Below, in pieces: positions 57,475-64,000 of a stretch of 64,000 nt of DNA (positions are counted from its first letter, which is position 1; each line of letters opens with the position of its first letter). Under the pieces are notes generated by a model that was not told where the DNA came from, did no database searches, and saw nothing but the letters and a program-made list of their open reading frames with translations. The translations under genes were made by a program, and so were the position numbers. Origin of the DNA: Patescibacterium sp964540895 (GTDB lineage Bacteria > Patescibacteriota > Patescibacteriia > Patescibacteriales > Patescibacteriaceae); NCBI GenBank assembly GCA_964540895.1, contig CAZIOP010000001.1:372001-436000 (forward strand), in the 5' to 3' direction.

Positions 57475-59064
57475 CTACCGCTTACTATGCTCAGCCTTAG
57501 TTTTTAATACACTCTTACCCTCTCGAGAATTCATAATCTTTTTTCGTAATCTAATATACTTAGCCCAACCAATGATGGCTAGAATTAAGAAGAGGAGAGC
57601 TAATACGTTACCCACGGTTGATAGGGACTTCAAGGAAGTGAAGAAGTCTCGAATTTGTGAAAGCAATGATTGTTTAACAATGATTTGAACTTTTTCTGAA
57701 GAAGCCGATATTTTTCCTTCCTTACTTTCTAGTTCTGCCCATAAGGTATATGTGCCTCCAGAAGCAATTGGTTCACTAATAAAGCTGAATTCACCATTAC
57801 CAGTTGAAGTAACAAAGTAATATCTAGTTAATCCATCTTCAGAGGCCAGCGAAATTCGAACTGAAGAATTACTGGTGGTTAATCCAAAGACTTCAATACG
57901 TTGATTATCTTCAATCTCCTTATCATATTTAGTAATAATTACTCGCTCCCCTGTTTCATTCTTGTACTCAATATTTTTTAAAGCACTATTACCAGCCCTA
58001 TCAAATACCGTCATGGACAGTGAATGTACTCCATCAGAAAGAATCGGCAAAGGTGAGCTTATTTCTCCGTCAGCAGCGGGAATAATAATTGGCGGCTCTG
58101 CATCAATTTGAAGCTTGTAGTTTGCAATACCTGAAGGTGTATCAGTCGCACTCATGATGGCTTTGACGCTTCCGTCACTCTCTACTCGAGTTGTTAATTG
58201 TAAATTCTCTGGTGGTAAGGTATCAACTTGAATCTTATAAGAAGCCGTACGTGACCACGTTTGATTGACTAAGTAACGTAGATGAAAATACCAGACACCA
58301 GTCTGCAAGGAATCAATGGAAATACTACTAACCCCTGGTCGACGTGTCACACTCGGAGTACTGTTAGGATTTTGATCAAATGATGATTGTGTTGCACTAG
58401 CACCGGCTGGTAACCGCCATGAGAATGTAGCTTGAGAAGCATTATACCAAGCATTACTATCGGGATGAGTCAGTGAGGTAATTGTCACCGCTGACAATGT
58501 ATCATCTTTAGGCGGCTCAACTGGTTTTGGATCTGGGGTAGGTGTTTCTTCTCCGGTAATTACGATTGAACCATTACTTTGGCCACTAATAATATTAGTA
58601 CCAAGACCGTCATTAGCTCGAACCGCTGCTCCACTCAAAGTAGAAGTAGCAGTACCTGCTTTCAACGCTTTAAAGGTGGCAGTCATGATTTGTCCACTAC
58701 CAGTAAAGCCAGGATTAGGTACGCCGCCGTTAAAGGAGATAGTGCCAGGACTAGAAATTGCGGGTGGCTCTACCCATAATGAAAACACACCACCAGAACT
58801 AACTGAAACAGCCTGTACTAAGTTAGTTGGATATCTAATAATACCTTCGGCATTGTTTATAGCCTTCCCCTGGGTATTAACTGAGACACGAACCGTAAAC
58901 GTTTTACCCGGAGCTACTTTTGCTACTAACGACTGTACTCCTAAGGTAGCTGCCTCAGAATAAAAAGGTGCCATGATCAAATTACAGATCACGACAATAA
59001 TACTTACTAACCTCGTAAGTTTAGAAATGTTGTTTATATTTTTTTTCTCTTTTGTTTGTGCCAT
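57475..59064 (-). CDS. Cohesin-like surface protein with C-terminal membrane anchor
   Basis: A 529-residue protein with an N-terminal signal/hydrophobic segment (LVSIIVVICNLIMAPFYSEA). Residues 40-170 resemble a cohesin domain (LVAKVAPGKTFTVRVSVNTQGKAINNAEGIIRYP, GTISFNGGVPNPGFTGSGQIMTATFKALKAGT). Fn3-like or Ig-like beta domains follow. A single membrane helix (VGNVLALLFLILAIIGWAKYI) near residue 490 and a Lys-rich tail anchor it. It overlaps the upstream gene by 31 bases. It could display dockerin-bearing partners. Confidence 0.75.
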   Translation of the reverse strand: MAQTKEKKNINNISKLTRLVSIIVVICNLIMAPFYSEAATLGVQSLVAKVAPGKTFTVRVSVNTQGKAINNAEGIIRYPTNLVQAVSVSSGGVFSLWVEPPAISSPGTISFNGGVPNPGFTGSGQIMTATFKALKAGTATSTLSGAAVRANDGLGTNIISGQSNGSIVITGEETPTPDPKPVEPPKDDTLSAVTITSLTHPDSNAWYNASQATFSWRLPAGASATQSSFDQNPNSTPSVTRRPGVSSISIDSLQTGVWYFHLRYLVNQTWSRTASYKIQVDTLPPENLQLTTRVESDGSVKAIMSATDTPSGIANYKLQIDAEPPIIIPAADGEISSPLPILSDGVHSLSMTVFDRAGNSALKNIEYKNETGERVIITKYDKEIEDNQRIEVFGLTTSNSSVRISLASEDGLTRYYFVTSTGNGEFSFISEPIASGGTYTLWAELESKEGKISASSEKVQIIVKQSLLSQIRDFFTSLKSLSTVGNVLALLFLILAIIGWAKYIRLRKKIMNSREGKSVLKTKAEHSKR

Positions 59065-59963
59065 TTAAATATTACTATACAGAAAACTACTCCTAGTAAC
59101 AGAAGAGATATTCCTATTATTATTTTATCAAACAGTTGGACAGAAAGAAATGACGGAGACCAAATAGCAACACGTTTGTTACCTGCTTTATCAAAAGCTG
59201 TTACGGTAATAGACTCTTTGCGATTTTGATTCTGCAACACATACGTCATGCCACTCCGCACTGCTTTGCCTTTGCCCTCTTGAACTTCATAATGATCAAT
59301 TCCAGAACCACTGTCCGTTGAGAAAAAAGAAATAAACCATTTTCCATCATACAAGGCTGCATCTCGTCCCATATTAATAACAAACGGTCGTGGTGGCTCC
59401 GTATCATCACTAACCATACCCGCCCATTCATCAACAGGAGTTCGCTCAACTGGACTCACTGATAATTGTAATTCATGGCCTGAAACTGCCACGGGAGTAC
59501 CTTTGCCGTCATTAACATAGCCCACAATAGACGCTGGTACAATATACACTAAACCAGGGTTTTCAACTGTTAGAGCAATGGTAAATACCAAAGCATCTGG
59601 TTTATTAATCCCACCCGGTACACCCCCCACAAAACTAATTGAAGCATGACCGTTATCAGTTGATAACGAAGGTTTGTTCGGCCATAATGAAAAGTCTGAC
59701 CCTCCAACATTTAATTCACGAATATAGACTGGTCCGTCAGGTGAGAACACACCCACTAAGCCTTCAAGGGTGTTGATTGTTTGACCGCCTGTGTCTAATT
59801 TTACGTACACTACTTTCTTGTCCTGTACGGCAAAATGGTTAGTTGGTGCTTGACTATACACGGAAGCAGCCTGAGAAGTTTGTGGTAACAAAATAATTAC
59901 AATAACTAACCAAGAAAAAATCAGAGTGTTTAATTTCCCATTTAATAAATAAAAATATTTCAT
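59034..59963 (-). CDS. Cohesin-like secreted protein with membrane anchor
   Basis: About 309 residues from the ATG at 59963 (MKYFYLLNG), which overlaps the end of the dockerin gene. A signal peptide (LIFSWLVIVIILLPQTSQA) is followed by a cohesin-like domain (KVVYVKLDTGGQTINTLEGLVGVF; ASISFVGGVPGGINKPDALVFTIALTVENPG) and a beta domain; it ends with a membrane helix (IIIGISLLLLGVVFCIVIFKW) and a basic tail. It shares the domain and motif GGVP with the gene at 57475, so the two are paralogues. Confidence 0.72.
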   Translation of the reverse strand: MKYFYLLNGKLNTLIFSWLVIVIILLPQTSQAASVYSQAPTNHFAVQDKKVVYVKLDTGGQTINTLEGLVGVFSPDGPVYIRELNVGGSDFSLWPNKPSLSTDNGHASISFVGGVPGGINKPDALVFTIALTVENPGLVYIVPASIVGYVNDGKGTPVAVSGHELQLSVSPVERTPVDEWAGMVSDDTEPPRPFVINMGRDAALYDGKWFISFFSTDSGSGIDHYEVQEGKGKAVRSGMTYVLQNQNRKESITVTAFDKAGNKRVAIWSPSFLSVQLFDKIIIGISLLLLGVVFCIVIFKWHKQKRKKI

Positions 59964-59964
59964 A

Positions 59965-60708
59965 TTAACGGCCTGTCCACTCAAAGAGCAGAATAGAAAA
60001 ATCAACTGAGTTAACATTATTATCTTTATTTACGTCAACACAGGGGTTTCTAAAGGGAGGTGATGTTTTCCAAAAAGCTAACAAAATAGAAAAGTCCACT
60101 GAGTTAACAGCGTTGTCATGGTTAAAATCAGCTCCCTGACACGTTCCTGGTGAGGGATCAATGTCTGAAGTTGGTGGAACTGGTGGTGTAATAGTGGAAG
60201 TAACTCCACCACCTCCACCGCCGCCCCCACCTCCACCACCTCCACCGCCGCCCCCACCACTGGCAGCAATAGTGAAGGACTGAATGGCCTCTGAACTATC
60301 ACTGCCAAAATATACTACAACTTTAAAAAAATAGTTGCCCGGTGTTGGAACAGTGGCAGCTAAATTAGTATTCCAATCTTCACCAGGATTAAGAAACTTG
60401 GCCCCCAAAGAATAAAAAACATCATCACCTCCTCCACAGGCATTACCAATCGTAGAAACCACACACCATTCGTAAGGATATTCAAACCCCGTTAAACCTT
60501 CATTAGTAATCGTAACATTGGCGGTAACAGCTGGTACAACAGTGGCTGTAACACTATTAATAACTACTTGAGCAGGAGGACCATCAGCAAATACTTGTGC
60601 TGATATTAAAGTGGTTAACGCTAAAGAAGAAGAAATAAAAACCAGAAGTACAGCTAAAATTGAAAAAGACGCAACTACGGCCGCGCCCGTGAAGAATCTT
60701 ATTTTCAT
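59965..60708 (-). CDS. Secreted dockerin protein with Gly18 linker
   Basis: A 247-residue protein: signal peptide (about 1-42), a CARDB-like beta domain (VINSVTATVVPAVTANVTITNEGLTGFEYPYEW), an 18-Gly linker (about residues 150-168), and a C-terminal type I dockerin with two calcium loops (DFNHDNAVNSVDFSILLAFW and DVNKDNNVNSVDFSILLFEW). Dockerins bind cohesins, and two cohesin-like genes follow in the same operon. Confidence 0.83.
   Translation of the reverse strand: MKIRFFTGAAVVASFSILAVLLVFISSSLALTTLISAQVFADGPPAQVVINSVTATVVPAVTANVTITNEGLTGFEYPYEWCVVSTIGNACGGGDDVFYSLGAKFLNPGEDWNTNLAATVPTPGNYFFKVVVYFGSDSSEAIQSFTIAASGGGGGGGGGGGGGGGGGGVTSTITPPVPPTSDIDPSPGTCQGADFNHDNAVNSVDFSILLAFWKTSPPFRNPCVDVNKDNNVNSVDFSILLFEWTGR
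60205..60258. repeat. Exact 27-bp tandem duplication encoding Gly18
   Basis: The 54 bases encode 18 glycines as two identical blocks of nine codons (GGT GGG GGC GGC GGT GGA, then GGT GGT GGA). A perfect tandem duplication points to a recent slippage expansion. Confidence 0.9.
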
Positions 60709-60717
60709 GACCGTGAA

Positions 60718-61713
60718 TTAAGAACGAGCGCGCTTGATAATCCAAGAATTATAGCGCTGTAAAATCAAACGAATTAATAATAAAACAATAACCAGACCTA
60801 GCAATTCAACTAACAACAGTTGCCAAGGGAATACAAAAAAAGTAAACGATTTAGTAACAGATTCGTTGTTTGTGCCGTAATTAATATGTAAATTAGCTTT
60901 GTACCTTCCTACAGCAAAATTTTCCCATTGATACTTAATAGTATCAATAAAACTTACATTGGTTGGCTGCGGCTTAGGTAATAATTCAGGATCGTCATTT
61001 TTTGAACGCCACCATACTTCATAGCGTCTGATACTGCCTGGTAGTACATTGCCCTGTCCAGTATTTGCATCTAACACTTCTGTTGTTCGGCCAATAGTAT
61101 TAGTGATAGTTAAACTGCTTTTTGGGAACACGCGGTCGGCTCCAGAGTTTTGAAAACGATAATAAAAATTAATTGGCAAGGCATTGTGCCAAGTTATCTT
61201 ATCTTTAGTCCCAAATTCCAATAATGATCCACCTTCTTCAATGTCTCCGTTTACTCGAAACAAAACAAGTACGCCAATACGACTACCAATGGCTAACTCA
61301 TTAGGATTAGATGACGGTGGAGTTGTGGCTAAAAAAATAGCAGAAAAATATCCACCTGGCTCAGCTGATTGTGGAATTTTTACTGCAAAATCAACGGTCT
61401 GACTTTGGCCAGCTGGTACTTCTACACTAGCGGGAGCACTTATCCAACTAGCTAAACCTTCTTTACCTGGTTTAAAACTGGGACTACCTGTTTCACCTGA
61501 GGCTTCAAAATTTTCAAAAACTGTATATAATTTTTTGGTTTCCTTTTCGTCGTTAAAAACTTTAAAAGATCCACCAACAGTGGACCCTGGATCACCAGTC
61601 ATTTCTAAACGAACTGGCGAGACTGTCATGGCGTGCAAAGAAAAAAACGGTAGCAGTAACAGCAACCCGCTAACGCCTATGATAATTGAACGACGGTAGG
61701 AAAGTTTGAGCAT
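60718..61713 (-). CDS. DUF916/WxL-interacting-like protein
   Basis: A 331-residue protein: signal peptide, then MTVSPVRLEMTGDPGSTVGGSFKVFNDE, which is the start pattern of the DUF916/WxL-interacting family, a second beta domain, and a C-terminal membrane helix (LLLVELLGLVIVLLLIRLIL) with a short basic tail. In Firmicutes such proteins bind surface WxL-domain proteins and peptidoglycan. Here they would hold the beta-rich surface proteins encoded just upstream (61740 and 62892). Confidence 0.72.
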   Translation of the reverse strand: MLKLSYRRSIIIGVSGLLLLLPFFSLHAMTVSPVRLEMTGDPGSTVGGSFKVFNDEKETKKLYTVFENFEASGETGSPSFKPGKEGLASWISAPASVEVPAGQSQTVDFAVKIPQSAEPGGYFSAIFLATTPPSSNPNELAIGSRIGVLVLFRVNGDIEEGGSLLEFGTKDKITWHNALPINFYYRFQNSGADRVFPKSSLTITNTIGRTTEVLDANTGQGNVLPGSIRRYEVWWRSKNDDPELLPKPQPTNVSFIDTIKYQWENFAVGRYKANLHINYGTNNESVTKSFTFFVFPWQLLLVELLGLVIVLLLIRLILQRYNSWIIKRARS

Positions 61714-61739
61714 ATCGGCAGAGCAAACAAGGTCTTAAC

Positions 61740-62804
61740 CTAGAAAAGACCAGTCGCTGTGTAGGTAAGAGTAGTGGCATAACTGCCTGGCTCAGTTGTG
61801 GCTGAGATGTTGGCAATATACGTTATGCTGTATGTTGTTGTGGTAGAAGGCACAGCTGAGGTAGCAATATCATCCTGAGTTGTTGTGGCGTTATAGGCAT
61901 AGTTAGCACTAGCATACGGAGCCACGGCGGCACCGCTACCGCCTGCAGCACTAACCTTTAAACCAAACTGTTCAGAACCCACACTTGAAGCTGTAGCTGA
62001 ACCACCAATTTCTGTAATAGTATTGAGTCCACTAGTTAAGGTGGCACCTAAGACATAAATTGTGTAACCAGAAGCAGCGTTAGTGGCGGCTGTTATATCA
62101 TGAGCCGATGTTGCGCTTCCATTACCAAGTGTATCACCAGTTGCCCAACGAGCTCCTGATGATGACAAAGTACCAAAACCAATAGTTGAGTCAGTAACAG
62201 CAAAAGAAATTGTGCTATCAACTGTAGCAGTGACTGAAACTTGGTCACCGCCAGAGGCTACGATAGGAATTCCAAGAGAACCAGAATCAGAAATACTGCC
62301 AGCAAGAACTAATGTAGCAGTTTGAGCACCAGATGGGTTAGTAATTTGAATAGTACCAGCTCCTCCGCTAGTAGCATTTGCACCAATTTCAATCTGAACA
62401 CAATGAGTAGCTGTAACTGTATCAGTTCCTGAAGTAATAGTTATTACTTGGCCTGATTGAGCAACTCCCCACGTCGCACCTGAAGGTGAGGCAGCTAATG
62501 TCTTGTCAGAAAATGAACCACCACAGGTTGTAGCAGTCGCCATATCAACGTTTGCCACAGCGAAAGAACCCATAGTGAAGTCGGAATCAAAGGTTAAGGT
62601 GAAGTTCTGACCGGCAGAAATACCAGTTGGAGTAACAAATTGAATAGTATGGTTAGCTAAGGTACTAACAGCTAAACGGCTTAAATTATCAGAAAAACTA
62701 GTAACGGTAGCAGCCTGAGCGGGTAAAGCAAAAGGTGTCATCATGCCAAAAAAGGTAACAATGATGATGATATGAAGGCACCGTTCTAAAGCTGTTTTTT
62801 TCAT
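61740..62804 (-). CDS. Beta-rich secreted surface protein
   Basis: A 354-residue protein with a signal peptide (about 1-32), rich in Thr, Ser, Ala and Gly. The C-terminal 165 residues (STIGFGTLSSSGARWATGDTLG, then SGYTIYVLGATLTSG, then TEPGSYATTLTYTATGLF) are clearly homologous to those of the gene at 62892. The closing (T)EPGSYxTTLTYT pattern recalls the end of WxL domains (GTYxxxxTWTL). It is probably an abundant surface-layer or adhesin-like protein. TGG-TATACT at 62838 is its likely promoter. Confidence 0.65.
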   Translation of the reverse strand: MKKTALERCLHIIIIVTFFGMMTPFALPAQAATVTSFSDNLSRLAVSTLANHTIQFVTPTGISAGQNFTLTFDSDFTMGSFAVANVDMATATTCGGSFSDKTLAASPSGATWGVAQSGQVITITSGTDTVTATHCVQIEIGANATSGGAGTIQITNPSGAQTATLVLAGSISDSGSLGIPIVASGGDQVSVTATVDSTISFAVTDSTIGFGTLSSSGARWATGDTLGNGSATSAHDITAATNAASGYTIYVLGATLTSGLNTITEIGGSATASSVGSEQFGLKVSAAGGSGAAVAPYASANYAYNATTTQDDIATSAVPSTTTTYSITYIANISATTEPGSYATTLTYTATGLF

Positions 62805-62837
62805 ATTTATTATTTATATCAAGATATAGTCTTTTTT

Positions 62838-62846
62838 AGTATACCA
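62838..62846 (-). promoter_or_regulatory. Extended -10 of the gene at 61740
   Basis: TGG-TATACT on the minus strand; about 27 bases of leader. A TTGACA upstream is too far (over 20 bases) to be its -35. Confidence 0.45.
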
Positions 62847-62891
62847 CTTTTTTGAAGATTAACATATACCAATCAATGTCAAGACACATAG

Positions 62892-64000
62892 TTAAAAATT
62901 ACCAACTACTGTGTACGTTAGGGTGGTTGAATAACTCCCTGGTTCTGTTGTGTTATAGATATTGGCTAAATAATCAATACCATAATCTCCAAAACCCGCT
63001 GAAGAAGACGTAGCCACATCATCAGCTACGGAACTTGTCGCATTATAGCCAAATTGTCCATCAACATCATAAGGCGAAACAGGTAAAACAGTATCAAAAT
63101 CATTTACAATTACTGTTAATCCAAATTGTTCCGTACCTGGACTGGGACTTGTGCCCGTACCTCCAATCGAATTAATGGTATAACCCTGGTTAGTTAAAGT
63201 TGCTCCTTTGACATAGAGTGTTAAGCCAGAAGTTGAACTTGAGGCAACATATAATAAGTGTGCACCAGCTGGTTGAGAAGCACTACCAAGTAAATTATCA
63301 GTAGCATATCGACTGGCACTCGAGCTTAAGGTTCCAAACCCTACCGTTGAATCTGATATAGTCATAGTAACTGATGGAGCAACTGTGGTAATTTCTGGAT
63401 AGACTGAATATGTACTTAATACCGTACCATCACTTTCTACCATTCTAAAACAATATGTTGTATATATTGGAGAAGAATTATCTTTCAACGAAAAATCCCA
63501 CAAACCATCTTGTCCGGAGTTAATTATCTTTTGTGAATTAGTAAAGTTATTCAATTCTTCATAGCTTTGTTGTCTAACGGTATGAGTACCATGAGTTGGA
63601 TCATTTGCATTGGTTGTTAAAGCTGTATTGTCAGTTGGGGTAGCGTTGTCATTAAATGCGATCAACGTACTTCCCGAAACATCGGTATACGCTGACGGCG
63701 TTCCACCAGATGGAGAAGCGCAAGTACCAGTCCCCTTGCCCACATATTGCAACTTAAAATTATTCTGAGATAATCGAAGATCGTCATTATCTAAATGTAA
63801 CAACATACGAAGCCGGAAAGCTGCATTTGTAGAGGCTAAAGTAGCCGCTGTATCTTGTGCCGCCAAGGTACTACCAACATCAGTACTATTAGCATTGTTA
63901 TACAACCGATACGCAGATTGTGTATATACTGGTTTTGACTCTACCCACTGAGGTGCCACCAAAGCAAAATCCCATTGATTAACTGAGTTATTAGAAGTGG
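62892..64000 (-). CDS. Beta-rich surface protein, partial (5' end outside window)
   Basis: The reading frame stays open to the window edge; 369 residues are visible and there is no start codon of the ATG type near. The visible N-terminal part is a repeat-like unit (YRLYNNANSTDVGSTLAAQD, LLHLDNDDLRLSQNNFKLQY, QDGLWDFSLKDNS and SVYPEITT) common in parcubacterial surface proteins; the C-terminal 165 residues are paralogous to the end of the gene at 61740. It is probably much longer upstream and secreted. Confidence 0.65.
   Translation of the reverse strand, partial: TSNNSVNQWDFALVAPQWVESKPVYTQSAYRLYNNANSTDVGSTLAAQDTAATLASTNAAFRLRMLLHLDNDDLRLSQNNFKLQYVGKGTGTCASPSGGTPSAYTDVSGSTLIAFNDNATPTDNTALTTNANDPTHGTHTVRQQSYEELNNFTNSQKIINSGQDGLWDFSLKDNSSPIYTTYCFRMVESDGTVLSTYSVYPEITTVAPSVTMTISDSTVGFGTLSSSASRYATDNLLGSASQPAGAHLLYVASSSTSGLTLYVKGATLTNQGYTINSIGGTGTSPSPGTEQFGLTVIVNDFDTVLPVSPYDVDGQFGYNATSSVADDVATSSSAGFGDYGIDYLANIYNTTEPGSYSTTLTYTVVGNF

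Noticed and set aside
1..64000. CRISPR array or cas genes
   Set aside because: I saw no regularly spaced direct repeats and no Cas-like protein.

Overview
The window looks like a chromosomal segment from a Candidate Phyla Radiation bacterium (Patescibacteria), most likely a parcubacterium. The support is: an AT-rich, tightly packed genome; a ribosomal protein cluster with no L30 gene between S5 and L15; many start codons without a Shine-Dalgarno (SD) site; families typical of these bacteria (DUF5671, GtrA, DUF1361, a paired TraG-like ATPase and membrane protein, long beta-rich surface proteins); and standard stop codons, including UGA (which argues against Gracilibacteria/Absconditabacteria). 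I cannot place it below phylum level. All but one of the genes I accept lie on the minus strand, so transcription runs from high to low coordinates.

Layout. 1-2.8 kb: holB, a BNR-repeat lipoprotein, frr and the start of an rseP-type protease. 2.8-6.5 kb: small membrane proteins, a GreA-type factor and a P-loop kinase. 6.5-6.9 kb: tRNA-Tyr, rpmG and tRNA-Trp as one short unit. 7-9 kb: a large secreted protein. 9-14.5 kb: an accessory island of unfamiliar genes with their own promoters, long leaders and strong SD sites, ending with a PD-(D/E)XK-like protein that carries a possible -1 frameshift site. 14.5-15 kb: tRNA-Thr(GGU) interrupted by a small group I intron, next to an exact copy of its 5' exon. 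15-26 kb: housekeeping genes (TPR protein, class I aldolase, tpiA, a D,D-carboxypeptidase, scpB, scpA, aspS, recO, ruvX, map, adk). 25.6-26.7 kb: two unknown genes inserted between adk and secY. 26.8-42.5 kb: the continuous str-S10-spc translation cluster from rpsL to secY. 42.6-57.4 kb: a site-2 protease, glycosyltransferases, a TraG/VirD4-like ATPase with its membrane partner, a sigma-region-4/HARE-HTH regulator, malic enzyme, DNA repair and transport genes. 57.5-64 kb: a cell-surface cluster of cohesin-like, dockerin, WxL-interacting-like and beta-rich repeat proteins.

Regulation seen in the sequence. Core promoters are often extended -10 (TGn-TATACT) elements 6-12 bases before the ATG, giving leaderless or nearly leaderless mRNAs. 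Several accessory genes instead have TTGACA-type promoters and leaders of 30-160 bases, and four of them (9637, 11522/11032, 26035, 13087), plus 9155, have SD sites; the leaders at 9.6, 11.5 and 51.9 kb hold inverted repeats. Terminators and promoters are packed together; at rpsL and tRNA-Tyr the hairpin begins at about +1 of the new transcript. The most notable items are the intron-bearing tRNA-Thr with its duplicated 5' exon, the A7 frameshift candidate, the closed leader between rpsJ and rplC, and the cohesin/dockerin surface cluster.
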